Positions 19,691 through 30,377 of a stretch of DNA of 64,000 nucleotides are shown here, in pieces. Position numbers and translations under genes: made by a program. This DNA comes from Mesorhizobium koreense. GTDB lineage: Bacteria > Pseudomonadota > Alphaproteobacteria > Rhizobiales > Rhizobiaceae. The stretch covers positions 1,612,001 through 1,676,000 of the forward strand of contig NZ_CP134228.1 of NCBI RefSeq assembly GCF_031656215.1, read 5' to 3'. Positions within the stretch are counted from its first letter, which is position 1. Each line of letters opens with the position of its first letter. A model generated the notes under the pieces. It ran no database searches. It worked only from the letters and a program-made list of their open reading frames with translations, and was not told where the DNA came from.

Positions 19691-20845
19691 CTATTGCATT
19701 GTAGCCGATTGCGCCTTGGCGACCGGCTTCGCCGTCTTCGCGGGAGGGGTGTAGTCCGGTCTGGGCGTCGGGATCGGCACGTCGGCATATTCCACCGGCT
19801 CCGGCAAGCCGCCCGGTCCCGTCGCGCCGCCGAGGCTGACCATGACGACATTGCGCGGATGGTCGAGCTTGTGGAGATAGGGCGAACCCATCACAAGCGG
19901 CGCCTGGCCGGTATCGTCCTCGCCGCCGGCGTCCGCGAGCTTCTGCTTCTTCCTTTTACGGGCCTCCTTGGAACAGAGCGCCTCGCGCATGTTGGTAGCC
20001 TCGCCGACGCCGCTGCCCTCGACCGGCATCGCGGCCAGCGTCGGACCGGCCGGCTCGTCCCCCGCGAAACCCTGGGTGAGCAACGCGGCGGTCTGCGCCG
20101 CGCGGTCGGTGATCGAATCCGCGCCGAGCACGATGGCCGCAAGCGTGCGTCCCTGCCGGGTCGCGCTGCCGATAAAATTGAAACCGGATTCACAGATGAA
20201 GCCGGTCTTCATGCCGTCCGCCCCGTCGAAACGGCCGATCAGCGCGTTGATGTTGGGGATCACCTTCTTGCCGACGCCGATCGCCTCGATTTCGAAATAG
20301 CTGAGATATTGCGGATATTCCTTGCGGATCGCCGTCACCAGGAGCGCCTGGTCGCGCGCGGTCGTATAATTGTCGGGCGAAAACAGTCCGTTCGGGTTGG
20401 CGTAGTGCGTGCCGCTCATGCCGAGTCGGAGCGCTTCCGCGTTCATGCGATCGACAAAGGCCTCCTGGGAGCCGCCGATATTCTCGCCGACCGCCATGGC
20501 GATGTCGTTGGCCGAATGGGTGATCATCATCTTCAACGCGTTGTCGAGCGTCATTACGGAGCCGGGTTTGAAGCCCATCTTCGACGGAGGCTGCGAGGAT
20601 GAATTCTTCGTCATCCGAACCGGCGACAGGAGCGTGACTTCGCCTTTGTCGAGCGCCCTGAAGGCGACATAGGCGGTCATGAGCTTGGTGAGCGAGGCCG
20701 GGTACCAGCGCGCGAAAGCGTCCCGGTGTTCCAGCACCCGGCCGTTGTTCACGTCGAAAAGCAGGGAGGGCCCGGCGACGGCGAGAGACGGGGTCGCCGC
20801 AGCCAGAAGGGTGAGCGAGAATATGAAAGAAAGATGCCGCCGCAT
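19691..20845 (-). CDS. D-alanyl-D-alanine carboxypeptidase (penicillin-binding protein, S11)
   Basis: Periplasmic carboxypeptidase that trims the terminal D-Ala from peptidoglycan stem peptides. The ATG at 20845 starts a Sec signal ([25 protein letters not shown]); the TTG two codons earlier is unlikely. Active-site motifs are S51-L-T-K, S110-A-N and K212-T-G in 384 residues. The C-terminal 120 residues are Pro/Lys rich and do not resemble the PBP5 beta-domain, so membrane attachment is uncertain. The stop is 8 bp from the cobW-type start, suggesting a two-gene unit. It is divergent from the M20 hydrolase. Confidence 0.92.
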   Translation of the reverse strand: MRRHLSFIFSLTLLAAATPSLAVAGPSLLFDVNNGRVLEHRDAFARWYPASLTKLMTAYVAFRALDKGEVTLLSPVRMTKNSSSQPPSKMGFKPGSVMTLDNALKMMITHSANDIAMAVGENIGGSQEAFVDRMNAEALRLGMSGTHYANPNGLFSPDNYTTARDQALLVTAIRKEYPQYLSYFEIEAIGVGKKVIPNINALIGRFDGADGMKTGFICESGFNFIGSATRQGRTLAAIVLGADSITDRAAQTAALLTQGFAGDEPAGPTLAAMPVEGSGVGEATNMREALCSKEARKRKKQKLADAGGEDDTGQAPLVMGSPYLHKLDHPRNVVMVSLGGATGPGGLPEPVEYADVPIPTPRPDYTPPAKTAKPVAKAQSATMQ

Positions 20846-21017
20846 GGTCAATTCGAGAGAGCCTTGATGCCGTGTGCCAGGGATTAAGCGTCGGCCGGCC
20901 GTCCAGGAAGCGGACCCGCGCCGATGCGCGTATCCTGCTATCTAGCGCATGTGTCGCCAAAATGGCAAAGTCGCCGGGACCACTTTACGATCCGACTCTT
21001 GAAGGAAAGCCTTACTC

Positions 21018-22184
21018 ATGCCGATATTGAACCGCGCCGCCGAAATGCAGGACGAGATCGCCGGTTGGCGCCGCCATATCCACAGCGAGCCGGAACTCGG
21101 GTACGATGTCCACAAAACGGCGGCCTTCGTGGCGGAGAGACTGAAGGAATTCGGCGTCGACGAGATCGTCACCGGCATCGGCCGCACCGGCGTGGTCGGT
21201 GTCATCAAGGGCCGGCTCGGCGCCGGCGCGACAATCGGGCTCAGGGCCGACATGGATGCGCTGCCGATCCAGGAAATCACCGGCAAGCCCTACGCCTCCA
21301 CCGTTCCGAACAAGATGCACGCCTGCGGCCATGACGGCCATACCGCGATGCTGCTGGGCGCCGCGAAATACCTTGCCGAAACGCGCAACTTCTCCGGTAA
21401 CGTCGCGGTCATCTTCCAGCCGGCGGAGGAGGGGGGCGGCGGCGGCAACGCGATGGTGAAGGACGGCATGATGGAACGCTTCGGCATCGCCAAAGTCTTC
21501 GGCATGCACAATATGCCGGGCATCCCCGTCGGCGAATTTGCCATCCGGCCCGGTCCGATCATGGCGGCGACGGCGGAGTTCACCATCAAGATCACCGGCA
21601 AGGGCGGCCATGCGGCGATGCCCCACACCACGATCGACCCCGTCGTGATCGGCAGCCAGTTGGTCGGCGCCATCCAGAGCATCGCCTCGCGTACCGTCGA
21701 TCCGGTGAAGTCGGTGGTGGTATCAGTCACCAAATTCCATGCGGGCGACGCCTACAACATCATTCCGGAGACGGCCGAACTTGCCGGAACGATCCGCACG
21801 CTCGACAAGGCCGTCGCCGCGAAGGCCGAGGAGCGCATGCGCGCCATCTGCGAGGGCATGGCGACGACTTTCGGGGCGAAGGTCGAACTCGACTACGATC
21901 CGAACTATCCGGTGACCGTCAACAATGCCGACGAGACCGTCTTTGCCGCCGATGTGGCGCGCGGGGTCGCCGGCGAGCAGAAAGTCGAGGGCGAGGTAGC
22001 ACCCTTGATGGGCGGCGAGGACTTTTCCTACATGCTGGAGGCGCGACCGGGGGCCTTCATCTTCCTCGGCAACGGCGATTCGGCGAACCTCCATCACCCC
22101 GCCTATGATTTCAACGACGAGATCATTCCTCACGGCGTCAGCTATTGGGTGAAGCTGGCGGAGAGCGCGCTGCCGGCACGGTGA
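21018..22184 (+). CDS. M20 family amidohydrolase (hippurate hydrolase-like)
   Basis: Metal-dependent amidohydrolase of 388 residues, preceded by AAGGAAAG. Family motifs are GWRRHIHSEPELGYDV, GLRADMDALPIQE (metal ligand D), MHACGHDGHTAMLLG (Cys/His ligands), FQPAEEGGGGG (Glu pair), the lid segment KGGHAAMPHTTIDPV, and the C-terminal LMGGEDFSYMLE with NLHHPAYDFND. It matches the M20D group (hippurate, N-acetyl amino acid or IAA-amino acid hydrolases); which N-acyl substrate is cleaved is unknown. Monocistronic by appearance, followed by tRNA-Arg. Confidence 0.9.
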   Translation: MPILNRAAEMQDEIAGWRRHIHSEPELGYDVHKTAAFVAERLKEFGVDEIVTGIGRTGVVGVIKGRLGAGATIGLRADMDALPIQEITGKPYASTVPNKMHACGHDGHTAMLLGAAKYLAETRNFSGNVAVIFQPAEEGGGGGNAMVKDGMMERFGIAKVFGMHNMPGIPVGEFAIRPGPIMAATAEFTIKITGKGGHAAMPHTTIDPVVIGSQLVGAIQSIASRTVDPVKSVVVSVTKFHAGDAYNIIPETAELAGTIRTLDKAVAAKAEERMRAICEGMATTFGAKVELDYDPNYPVTVNNADETVFAADVARGVAGEQKVEGEVAPLMGGEDFSYMLEARPGAFIFLGNGDSANLHHPAYDFNDEIIPHGVSYWVKLAESALPAR

Positions 22185-22228
22185 AGCCGGGTTGGCGAAG
22201 GCGCGCGAAGCGTTTATGTAAGCCTCGC

Positions 22229-22307
22229 GTGGTCCCGTAGCTCAGCAGGATAGAGCATCAGATTCCTAATCTGAGGGTCACAGGTTCGAATCCTGTCGGG
22301 ATCACCA
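22229..22307 (+). tRNA. tRNA-Arg (anticodon CCU)
   Basis: Cloverleaf with acceptor GGTCCCG pairing with CGGGATC, a D-arm GCTCAGCAGGATAGAGC, anticodon stem TCAGA/TCTGA with loop TTCCTAA (anticodon CCT at 22265-22267), and T-arm CAGGTTCGAATCCTG. CCA is encoded (22305-22307). It reads AGG arginine codons. Such tRNA genes are common integration sites, but no integrase or attachment repeat was seen next to it. Confidence 0.96.
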
Positions 22308-22384
22308 TTTTGTTCCAGCGGATGCGGTCTGTATCTGAACCGGAGATGCAGGCAAGAATGATCGCCATGGCCTGAGTTCATCGA

Positions 22385-23074
22385 CTACTCCATCATGAGC
22401 CGGTAGCCGACACCTGTCTCCGTCAGTATGTATTGCGGCCGCTCGGGATCGGCCTCGATCTTTTGTCGAAGCTGGCGGACATAGATGCGCAGATACTGCA
22501 CATCCGTCTCGCCGCCCCAGACCTCGCTCATCAGCATGCGATGGGTGAGCACCTTGCCGGCATGGGCGACCAGCATGCGCAATATGTCGTACTCCTTGGG
22601 CGTCAGCTTCACTTCCCCGCCGCGCACGCGCACGATACGGCGCATCAGATCGACCTCCAGATCGCCGCTGCGGAAAACCGGCTGCTCGCCCTGCTGCTGC
22701 AATCTGTGCCTGAGCGCCGCGCGGATCCGGGCGAAAAGTTCGGCCGTGCCGAACGGCTTTGTCACGTAGTCGTCGGCGCCGAGGTCGAGTGCTTCGACTT
22801 TGCCCTTCTCGTCAACGCGGCTCGACAGGACAAGGATCGGCACGGCGTTGCCGCCATCCCGCAAGGTGCGGATCACGTCCGCCCCGTCCATGTCGGGCAG
22901 ACCGAGATCCAGAATGACAAGATCGGGGCGGGATCGGTCGATTTCGGCGAGCGCGCCACGCCCGTCGACGGCTTCGCTTACCTGAAAGCCTTGCGAGTTC
23001 AGGCTGGTGCGCAACAGCCGCCGGATCGGCGGTTCGTCGTCGACGATCAGGATCGTGGCGGCATTCGCATTCAC
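22385..23074 (-). CDS. kdpE: KdpE, response regulator of the kdp potassium system
   Basis: OmpR-type response regulator, 229 residues, that activates kdpFABC on phosphorylation by KdpD. The GTG at 23074 overlaps the kdpD stop (GTGA). The receiver domain has the acidic pair DDE, phospho-acceptor in LVILDLGLPDMDG and conserved Lys in DYVTKPF. The winged-helix output domain has LTPKEYDILRMLVAHAGKVLTHRMLMSEVWG and RQLRQKIEADPERPQYILTETGVGYR. The usual kdpD-kdpE order supports the call. Confidence 0.96.
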   Translation of the reverse strand: MNANAATILIVDDEPPIRRLLRTSLNSQGFQVSEAVDGRGALAEIDRSRPDLVILDLGLPDMDGADVIRTLRDGGNAVPILVLSSRVDEKGKVEALDLGADDYVTKPFGTAELFARIRAALRHRLQQQGEQPVFRSGDLEVDLMRRIVRVRGGEVKLTPKEYDILRMLVAHAGKVLTHRMLMSEVWGGETDVQYLRIYVRQLRQKIEADPERPQYILTETGVGYRLMME

Positions 23075-25770
23075 GGCGCGGCCTCCGGTCTGGCGGTGTC
23101 CGGCACCGGCAATGTGATGGTGAAGACGGCGCCGCGCCCACCCGCTCGGTTGCCGGCTTCGATCGTTCCGCCCATAGCTTCGACGAAGCCACGGCAAATG
23201 GCAAGGCCAAGGCCGGTGCCGGCGCGCTGGCTGTCGGCTTTGCGCACACGATAGAACTTGTCGAAGATGCGCTCCAGTTCCGACTGTGGGATACCTGGGC
23301 CTTCGTCCAGCACCCGGAGGCTGACCGAGTTGCCGTCGCGCCGGCCCTCTATCGAGATCGCCGTTCCGGCCGGAGCGTATTTCGCTGCATTATCCAGAAG
23401 GTTGAACAGAACCTGTTCGAACAGGACGGGATCGAGCCTCACCATGGGGAGGTCCGATACCAGCGCCGTCTCAACATGATGGCAGTCCAGGATTTTCCTC
23501 GCTCGCCGCAACGTGCTGCCGACCACTTCGCCGATATCCACGAAGTCCAGATTGGGCACCAGCGCGCCCGATTCCAGCTTGGTCATGTCGAGCAGATTGG
23601 CGATGAAGCGGTTCAGCCGCTCCGCCTCGTCCCGGATAGTGGAAAGAAGCGCCTTGCGGTCGTCCGCCGTCAGGTCCGGCAGCCCCGCCAGCCCGTCCGC
23701 GGCCCCAAGGATGGAGGCGAGCGGCGTCCTCAGATCGTGCGATATGGAGGTGAGCAGCGCCGCCTGAAGCCGGTCGCGCTCGACCGCGCGCTGTGCCTTG
23801 TCGAATTCCTCCGACAGGTTGATGCGCTCGATCGCGAGTGCCGCCTGATCCGACAGCGCATCGAGCAGGCGCTGTTCGTCCGGCGTCAGGATCGGGCCTT
23901 GCTTGTCGCTGTCGATGCCGATCACCGCGACCGGCCCGCGCCCCGTTCGCATCGGCAGGAACAGGCGCTTTGCACCCGGCAGCGTGTCGGCACCGCGACC
24001 GGCCGGCCTGTTGCTTTCCCACGACCAGTTCGCTGCCGCCAGATCGGCCTCCTCGGCAACGTCCTCCGGGGGCCAGGCGGTCTTGAGCTGGAGCGATCCG
24101 TTCTCGGGAAGGAAGAGCACGACCCTGACCTTCAGCATGGAGGCGACCTGCGAGGAGATCGCCCATAGGAGGTCGTCCAGGGAGGCGATGCCGGCCAGCT
24201 TGCGGCTGAACAGATAGAGGTCTTCGGTGGTCCGGGCACGCTTGCGTGCCATCATGGCCTGCGCGCGCACATTGGCCGTCAGATTGGAGGCAACCAGCGC
24301 CACCACCAGGAAGAAGAACAGCGCCACCACATTCTCGGGGTCGGCAATGGTGATGCTGAAGTAGGGCGGCAGGAAAAACAGGTTGAAGGCCAGCACGCTG
24401 AGCAGGCTCGTAAACAGCGCGGCGCCCAAACCAAAGGCTACGGCACTGACCAGCACGGCGGTAAGGAAGACGAGCGCGACGTTCTGCACGTTGAGGAAGC
24501 GGGCGAGGACCTCGCCGCAACCCAACGCGATTGCGACCAGCGCAATGCTCATCAGATAGGGCTTGACGTCGAACGGCGCCGTTGCTGGACGTGTAACGAT
24601 AACCCTTGCGGCAGGTGTGGTCCGGTCGTCGCCGGTCACGACATGTACGGCGACGTTTCCGGCACGCTTTACGATCTCGTAGGTTATCGAGCCGAAAAGC
24701 AACTCATGGAGTCGCGAGCGTTCGCTGCGGCCGATGACGATGTGACTGAAATTGTTCTTTGCCGCATAGTCGAGGATTTCCCCGGCAAGCTCACGGCCGG
24801 GAACCGTCACCGCCTCGCCGCCCAGCCGCTCGGCCCGTCGCAATGCCTCGGCGATCCGGTCGCGCGCTGTCTCGCCGAGCCTGAGCGAGCGTGGCGTTTC
24901 GACATAGAGCGCGGTCCAGGGTGCACGCAGCCTTTCTGCCATGCGCCGCGCATAGCGCACCAGCGCCGCTGCCTTGGGATGTTCGTTGACGACGACGAGT
25001 ATGCGGTCGCCGGCCGACCATGGACCGGAGATAGCATGCGCCTGCATGTGGGTGAGCAATTGCTGATCGACGCGTTGAGCCGTGCGACGCAGTGCAAGCT
25101 CCCGCAGGGCCGTCAAATTGCCCGGCGAGAAATAGTGGGACAGCGCGCGCTCGGCCGTCTTTGGAACATAGACCTTGCCCTCCTTCAACCGTCGGATCAG
25201 GTCGGCCGGGGTGAGGTCGATCACCTCGATCTCATCCGCCCGATCGAGGAAGGCGTCCGGCACGGTTTCCCGCACGCGGATGCGGGTGATCTGCTGGACG
25301 ATGTCGTTGAGGCTTTCCAGATGCTGGATGTTGACGGCGGTGTAGACATCGATACCGGCGGCCAGCAGGTCCTCGACATCCTGATAGCGCTTCGGATGAC
25401 GGCTTCCCGGCGCATTGGAGTGCGCCAGCTCGTCGACCAGCACGAGCGCCGGCTTGCGCGCCACCAGTATGGCGTCGAGGTCCATCTCCTGCAGATGCCG
25501 GCCGTTGTAGTCGACATGCCTGAGCGGGACGATCTCGAAGCCCTGAACGAGGGCCTCGGTCTCGGCGCGTCCGTGCGTCTCGATCAGGCCGATGACGACG
25601 TCGATACCGGCGCGGCGCTGAGCAGCTGCGCTCAACAGCATCTCATAGGTCTTGCCGACGCCAGGAGCGGCACCGAGGAACACTTTCAGGTGGCCGCGCG
25701 TCTCCGTCGACGCTTCGCGAAGAAGGGCCTCGGGGTCGGGGCGCTTGGGGTCACCATTCTGGTCCGGCAT
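23071..25770 (-). CDS. kdpD: KdpD, sensor histidine kinase of the kdp potassium system
   Basis: Membrane sensor kinase of 899 residues that controls kdpFABC in response to low K+ or high salt. The ATG at 25770 was preferred to the TTG at 25785. Domains in order: KdpD N-terminal ATP-binding module (VFLGAAPGVGKTYEML), a universal-stress-protein domain (about 245-370, ILVVVNEHPKA), four closely spaced TM helices (about 395-500), a GAF-like domain, then HisKA with SISHDLRTPLASILG and HATPase_c with NLLDNAAKYAP, DEGPGIP and GTGLGLAI. Full length for the family. It is read after kdpC with a 91-bp gap, so part of one kdp transcript is plausible. Confidence 0.96.
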   Translation of the reverse strand: MPDQNGDPKRPDPEALLREASTETRGHLKVFLGAAPGVGKTYEMLLSAAAQRRAGIDVVIGLIETHGRAETEALVQGFEIVPLRHVDYNGRHLQEMDLDAILVARKPALVLVDELAHSNAPGSRHPKRYQDVEDLLAAGIDVYTAVNIQHLESLNDIVQQITRIRVRETVPDAFLDRADEIEVIDLTPADLIRRLKEGKVYVPKTAERALSHYFSPGNLTALRELALRRTAQRVDQQLLTHMQAHAISGPWSAGDRILVVVNEHPKAAALVRYARRMAERLRAPWTALYVETPRSLRLGETARDRIAEALRRAERLGGEAVTVPGRELAGEILDYAAKNNFSHIVIGRSERSRLHELLFGSITYEIVKRAGNVAVHVVTGDDRTTPAARVIVTRPATAPFDVKPYLMSIALVAIALGCGEVLARFLNVQNVALVFLTAVLVSAVAFGLGAALFTSLLSVLAFNLFFLPPYFSITIADPENVVALFFFLVVALVASNLTANVRAQAMMARKRARTTEDLYLFSRKLAGIASLDDLLWAISSQVASMLKVRVVLFLPENGSLQLKTAWPPEDVAEEADLAAANWSWESNRPAGRGADTLPGAKRLFLPMRTGRGPVAVIGIDSDKQGPILTPDEQRLLDALSDQAALAIERINLSEEFDKAQRAVERDRLQAALLTSISHDLRTPLASILGAADGLAGLPDLTADDRKALLSTIRDEAERLNRFIANLLDMTKLESGALVPNLDFVDIGEVVGSTLRRARKILDCHHVETALVSDLPMVRLDPVLFEQVLFNLLDNAAKYAPAGTAISIEGRRDGNSVSLRVLDEGPGIPQSELERIFDKFYRVRKADSQRAGTGLGLAICRGFVEAMGGTIEAGNRAGGRGAVFTITLPVPDTARPEAAP

Positions 25771-25861
25771 CGGTCGTGTGCTCAAGCCGCCCTTTCAGTC
25801 ATGCCGTCGGCGGCGCTGGAGCATCGTCGTCGACCGGCAATTCCGCAAGAGCCGCCCCATC

Positions 25862-26431
25862 TCATTGCGATTTGGCCTCATCAAGTGCCAGATTGAGTTC
25901 GAGCACGTTCACTCTCGGTTCGCCCAGCAGGCCTCCGGTGCGGCCCTCGACATGAGAGGAAACGATGGCGCGCACTGCATCCTGCGAAAGCCTGCGCGCC
26001 TTGGCGATGCGCGGCACCTGGAAATAGGCGCTTTCGGGCGAAATATCGGGGTCGAGGCCGCTGCCCGAGGTAGTGACGAGATCGACCGGCACCGGTGTGC
26101 CCGGATTCTGCTTCGCCAGCGTCCCGGCGTCCGACGTTACGCGCGCGATCAGCTTTTTACTGGTCGGACCGAGATTGGAACCTCCTGAAGCGGAAGCGTC
26201 ATAGCCATTGCCGGCGGCGGAGGGGCGCGGATGGAAGTAGCGGTCGCCGGTGAAGGCTTGGCCGATCAGAGCCGATCCGACGACATGGCCGTCGCGCGCG
26301 ATGAGGCTGCCATTGGCTTGCAACGGAAACACCGCCTGCGCAATGCCGGTGATAGCCAGAGGATAAACAAGGCCGGTGAGGGCGGTGAGCGCCACGATCA
26401 TGAACAGGGCCGGGCGGATCTGGGCGTACAT
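25862..26431 (-). CDS. kdpC: KdpC, potassium-transporting ATPase subunit C
   Basis: Single-span accessory subunit of the KdpFABC potassium pump. The ATG at 26431 follows AAGGA on the minus strand; the frame from 26476 would overlap kdpB. The 189 residues have one N-terminal helix ([22 protein letters not shown]) and the periplasmic KdpC motifs [45 protein letters not shown] and [10 protein letters not shown]. Lies 13 bp after kdpB. Confidence 0.96.
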   Translation of the reverse strand: MYAQIRPALFMIVALTALTGLVYPLAITGIAQAVFPLQANGSLIARDGHVVGSALIGQAFTGDRYFHPRPSAAGNGYDASASGGSNLGPTSKKLIARVTSDAGTLAKQNPGTPVPVDLVTTSGSGLDPDISPESAYFQVPRIAKARRLSQDAVRAIVSSHVEGRTGGLLGEPRVNVLELNLALDEAKSQ

Positions 26432-26444
26432 TTTCGGATATCCT

Positions 26445-28499
26445 TCAGGCAAGGCCGGCTGCGGTGATGACGACATCGATCGCCTTGATGCCGAGGAACG
26501 GCACGATCACGCCGCCGAGGCCGTAGATCAGGAGGTTGCGCCTGAGCAGCGCGCCGGCTCCGATGGCGCGATACTTCACGCCTTTCAAGGCGAGCGGGAT
26601 CAGCGCGATGATGACGAGCGCGTTGAAGATGATGGCCGACAGGATGGCGCTTTCCGGCGAAGAGAGCCGCATGATGTTGAGCGCCTGAAGCTGTGGATAG
26701 AAGGCCACGAACATAGCCGGGATGATGGCGAAATATTTGGCCACGTCGTTGGCGATGGAGAAAGTTGTCAGCGAACCGCGCGTCATCAAAAGCTGCTTGC
26801 CGATCTCGACCACCTCGATCAGCTTGGTCGGGTCGGAATCCAAATCCACCATGTTGCCGGCCTCGCGCGCGGCCACCGTGCCGGTGTTCATGGCCACGCC
26901 GACATCGGCCTGCGCCAGCGCCGGTGCGTCGTTGGTGCCGTCACCGCACATGGCGACGAGCTTGCCCTTGGCCTGCTCGGCGCGGATCAACTCGAGCTTG
27001 TTCTCCGGCGTTGCCTGGGCGAGGAAATCGTCGACGCCGGCTTCGGCCGCTATGGCCGCCGCCGTCATCGGGTTGTCGCCGGTGATCATGACGGTGCGGA
27101 TGCCCATCTGGCGCAAGGCCGCGAAGCGCTCGCGGATACCGCCCTTGACGATGTCCTTCAGGTGCACGACGCCGAGCAACCTGCGGTCGCGCGCGACCGC
27201 AAGCGGTGTACCACCCGACTTCGCCACCTGCTCCGCAACCTGCCGTAACTCACGCGCGGCTTCCGTTGCGCCACCGGAACGGCCGGCCTCGACATTCGCG
27301 AGCATTGCATCGACCGCCCCCTTGCGGATGCTGCTACCGTCCATGTCGATGCCGCTCATGCGCGTTTGCGCGGTGAAGGGCACGAAGTGGGCGTGCAGCT
27401 TTTCCATCTCGCGGCCGCGAATGCCGTATTTTTCCTTGGCGAGCACGACGATGGAGCGGCCTTCCGGAGTCTCGTCGGCCAGCGAGGAAAGCTGCGCGGC
27501 GTCGGCCAGTTCACGTTCGCCGACGCCCGAGAGTGGCAAGAACTCCGTCGCTTGACGGTTGCCGAGCGTGATGGTGCCGGTCTTGTCGAGCAGTAGCGTG
27601 TCGACGTCGCCGGCGGCCTCCACTGCGCGGCCTGACATGGCCAGCACGTTGAACCGCACAAGCCGATCCATGCCGGCAATGCCGATGGCCGACAGCAGCG
27701 CGCCGATGGTGGTTGGGATCAGGGTCACGAACAGGGCGACCAGCGCGATAACGGGGATCGCGCCGCCGGCATAGGCGGCGAAGCTTGGAATGGTGACGAC
27801 GGCGAACACGAAGATCAGAGTCATGCCGGCGAGCAGGATGTTGAGCGCGATCTCGTTCGGCGTCTTCTGGCGCTGCGCGCCCTCAACCAGCGAAATCATG
27901 CGGTCGAGGAAGGTCGAGCCGGCGGCCGCGGTGATCCTGACCTTGATCTGGTCGGACAGCACCTGCGTGCCGCCGGTGACGGCCGAGCGGTCGCCGCCGG
28001 ATTCGCGGATGACGGGCGCGGATTCGCCGGTAATCGCCGCTTCGTTGACCGAGGCGATACCTTCGATCACCTCGCCATCGGAGGGTATGATCTCGCCCGC
28101 TTCGACGACCACGACATCTCCGACCTTCAGCTCGGTCGCGGACATGACCTCGTAGGTCGACCCATCGACCGCGAGGCGCTTGGCATCCGTCTGCGTGCGC
28201 GTCCGGCGCAGCGCGTCGGCCTGCGCCTTGCCGCGCCCCTCGGCGACCGCTTCGGCGAAATTGGCGAACAGCAGCGTGAACCACAGCCAGAGAATGACCT
28301 GAAAGGAGAAGCCGAGCCGGCTTCCGCCGAAAGCGAGGTCGCGGGCGAAGATCAGGGTGGTGAGGATCGCGACAATCTCGACCACGAACATCACCGGGTT
28401 GCGGATTTGCACGCGCGGATCGAGCTTGGCGAAGGACGAGCCGACCGCCGGTCCCACGATGGCGGGATCGAACACGCTGATTTCGGCGAATTTGCTCAT
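26445..28499 (-). CDS. kdpB: KdpB, potassium-transporting ATPase ATP-binding subunit
   Basis: P-type ATPase subunit of 684 residues that drives K+ uptake by KdpA. The phosphorylation motif DKTGTITLG carries the acceptor D305; the actuator motif is ITGESAPV, the nucleotide domain has KGAVDAM, and the hinge has [16 protein letters not shown]. Seven hydrophobic helices are spread as in E. coli KdpB. The ATG at 28499 lies 10 bp after the kdpA stop. Confidence 0.98.
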   Translation of the reverse strand: MSKFAEISVFDPAIVGPAVGSSFAKLDPRVQIRNPVMFVVEIVAILTTLIFARDLAFGGSRLGFSFQVILWLWFTLLFANFAEAVAEGRGKAQADALRRTRTQTDAKRLAVDGSTYEVMSATELKVGDVVVVEAGEIIPSDGEVIEGIASVNEAAITGESAPVIRESGGDRSAVTGGTQVLSDQIKVRITAAAGSTFLDRMISLVEGAQRQKTPNEIALNILLAGMTLIFVFAVVTIPSFAAYAGGAIPVIALVALFVTLIPTTIGALLSAIGIAGMDRLVRFNVLAMSGRAVEAAGDVDTLLLDKTGTITLGNRQATEFLPLSGVGERELADAAQLSSLADETPEGRSIVVLAKEKYGIRGREMEKLHAHFVPFTAQTRMSGIDMDGSSIRKGAVDAMLANVEAGRSGGATEAARELRQVAEQVAKSGGTPLAVARDRRLLGVVHLKDIVKGGIRERFAALRQMGIRTVMITGDNPMTAAAIAAEAGVDDFLAQATPENKLELIRAEQAKGKLVAMCGDGTNDAPALAQADVGVAMNTGTVAAREAGNMVDLDSDPTKLIEVVEIGKQLLMTRGSLTTFSIANDVAKYFAIIPAMFVAFYPQLQALNIMRLSSPESAILSAIIFNALVIIALIPLALKGVKYRAIGAGALLRRNLLIYGLGGVIVPFLGIKAIDVVITAAGLA

Positions 28500-28509
28500 G
28501 ACACGTTCC

Positions 28510-30213
28510 TCAGAAAGTCTGCCCGGCGAGCATGGCGAAATGCTCGACGATCGGGCCGACGGCGAGTGCAGGGAAATAGGTGAGACCGCCGACGATCAGA
28601 ATCACGCCGACCAGCAAGCCAACGAACAAGGCGTCATGTGTGGGGAACGTGCCTGCCGATGCCGGCACGGTCTTCTTGGCGGCCAGCGAACCGGCGATGG
28701 CGAGCACCGGCACGATGACGAGGAAGCGGCCCATCAGCATGGCAAAACCAATGGTGAGGTTGTACCAGGGCGTGTTGGCGGAAAGTCCGGCAAACGCGCT
28801 GCCATTGTTGGCGGTGCCGGAGGTGTAGGCGTAGAGGATTTCCGAATAGCCGTGCGGCCCGGCATTGGCGAGCGAGGCAAGCCCGGCCGGCAGCACAACG
28901 GCGATAGCGGTGAAGCCGAGGATGGCGAGCGGCAGCGACAGAACCGCGAGCATGGCCATCTTGACCTCCTTCGCCTCGATCTTCTTGCCGAGATATTCGG
29001 GCGTGCGGCCGACCATAAGGCCGGCGATGAAGATCGCCAGGATGACGAAGAGCAGGATGCCGTAGAGGCCGGCCCCGACGCCTCCGATGATGACCTCACC
29101 GAGCTGCATGTTTATGAGCGGGATCAGGCCGCCGAGCGGCATGAAGCTGTCCAGCATGGCGTTGATCGCGCCGCAGGAGGCGGCCGTCGTCACCACCGCG
29201 AACAGGGCGGAGGCGGCGATGCCGAAACGCACCTCCTTGCCTTCCATGTTGCCGCCGTCGATGCCGAGCGCGGCGAAGGCGGGATTGCCGTTGGCTTCAG
29301 CCCAGTAAGTCACGGCGACGCCGGCGATGAAGAGAATGCCCATGGCTGCGAAGAGAGCCCAGCCCTGGCGCTCGTCGCCGACCATGCGGCCGAAGACGTT
29401 GGTGAGCGCCGCGCCGATGGCGAAGATCGACACCATCTCGACCAGATTTGTCAGCGCTGTCGGGTTCTCGAAGGGATGCGCCGAGTTGGCGTTGAAGAAG
29501 CCGCCGCCATTGGTGCCGAGCATCTTGATCGCCAGTTGCGAGGCGGTCGGGCCGACGGCAATGGTCTGCTTCGCGCCTTCCAGCGTCGTCGCGTCGACAT
29601 AGGCGCCGAGCGTCTGGGTGACGCCCTGGCTGACATAGAACAGCGCGCAGAGGACCGAGAGCGGCAGCAATATATAGAGCGTCGAGCGTGTCAGGTCGGT
29701 CCAGAAATTGCCGACCGATTTCGCCGAGGCACGCGAGAAGCCGCGGATCAGCGCCATGGCGATCGCGATGCCGGTGGCGGCCGAGACGAAGTTCTGTACC
29801 GTCAGTCCGGCCATCTGGACCAGATTGCCCATGGTGCTTTCGCCGCCATAGCCCTGCCAGTTGGTGTTGGTTATGAAGCTGACGGCGGTGTTGAAGGCTG
29901 AATCGGGCGAAACCGCCGCCATGTGCATCGGGTTGAGCGGCAGAAGGCCTTGCAGGCGCTGCAGGCCGAACAAAAGCACGAAGCCGGCCGCGTTGAAGGC
30001 CAGCATCGCCACCATATAGGTGAGCCAATGCTGTTCCTGCCGCTCGTCGATGCCGGCGCCGGCATAGAGCAGCCGTTCGACGGGGCGCAGGACGGGCGAG
30101 AGGAATGTGCGCTCGCCCGCCATGACGCGCGTCATGTACCAGCCTAGCGGTTTCACCAACGCGATGACGATAGCGCAGAACAGCGCGATCTGGAGCCAGC
30201 CGTCCACGGTCAT
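28510..30213 (-). CDS. kdpA: KdpA, potassium-transporting ATPase channel-like subunit
   Basis: Membrane subunit of 567 residues with the K+ selectivity filters of the superfamily of K+ transporters. It has about ten hydrophobic helices and the family motifs [47 protein letters not shown]-like text ([18 protein letters not shown]) and [12 protein letters not shown], the four filter regions. The preceding 64 bp before kdpF hold a 45-bp palindrome. Confidence 0.98.
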   Translation of the reverse strand: MTVDGWLQIALFCAIVIALVKPLGWYMTRVMAGERTFLSPVLRPVERLLYAGAGIDERQEQHWLTYMVAMLAFNAAGFVLLFGLQRLQGLLPLNPMHMAAVSPDSAFNTAVSFITNTNWQGYGGESTMGNLVQMAGLTVQNFVSAATGIAIAMALIRGFSRASAKSVGNFWTDLTRSTLYILLPLSVLCALFYVSQGVTQTLGAYVDATTLEGAKQTIAVGPTASQLAIKMLGTNGGGFFNANSAHPFENPTALTNLVEMVSIFAIGAALTNVFGRMVGDERQGWALFAAMGILFIAGVAVTYWAEANGNPAFAALGIDGGNMEGKEVRFGIAASALFAVVTTAASCGAINAMLDSFMPLGGLIPLINMQLGEVIIGGVGAGLYGILLFVILAIFIAGLMVGRTPEYLGKKIEAKEVKMAMLAVLSLPLAILGFTAIAVVLPAGLASLANAGPHGYSEILYAYTSGTANNGSAFAGLSANTPWYNLTIGFAMLMGRFLVIVPVLAIAGSLAAKKTVPASAGTFPTHDALFVGLLVGVILIVGGLTYFPALAVGPIVEHFAMLAGQTF

Positions 30214-30232
30214 GGTTTATCTTTCTTTTTTC

Positions 30233-30277
30233 GCATGTCTTTGCCCCGAAACCGGCCTTCATTTTCGGGAGACATGC
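30233..30277. repeat. Intra-operon palindromic repeat between kdpF and kdpA
   Basis: GCATGTCT (30233-30240) and AGACATGC (30270-30277) are perfect inverted ends; inside, CCCGAAA (30245-30251) pairs with TTTCGGG (30263-30269). The design (GCATGTC ends, CCCxAAA inner arms, a C/G-rich loop) matches a palindromic element I recall as abundant in rhizobial genomes. It directly abuts the kdpF stop codon. Confidence 0.8.
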
Positions 30278-30367
30278 TTAGAACCTTTCGGGGCGCAGGA
30301 GCGCGTAGACGAGATAGACAAGGATGAGCGTGGCCGCGAAACCGCCCAGCATGTAATCGAGGATCAT
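30278..30367 (-). CDS. kdpF: KdpF, small stabilising subunit of the potassium pump
   Basis: 29-residue single-helix peptide, too short for usual gene calling. It starts MILDYMLGGFAATLILVYLV and ends YALLRPERF, the typical KdpF C-terminus (L.RPERF). GAGGAGA lies 8 bp upstream on the minus strand. In E. coli KdpF stabilises the KdpABC complex in the membrane. It stands in the expected place before kdpA. Confidence 0.93.
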   Translation of the reverse strand: MILDYMLGGFAATLILVYLVYALLRPERF

Positions 30368-30377
30368 CGCTGTCTCC

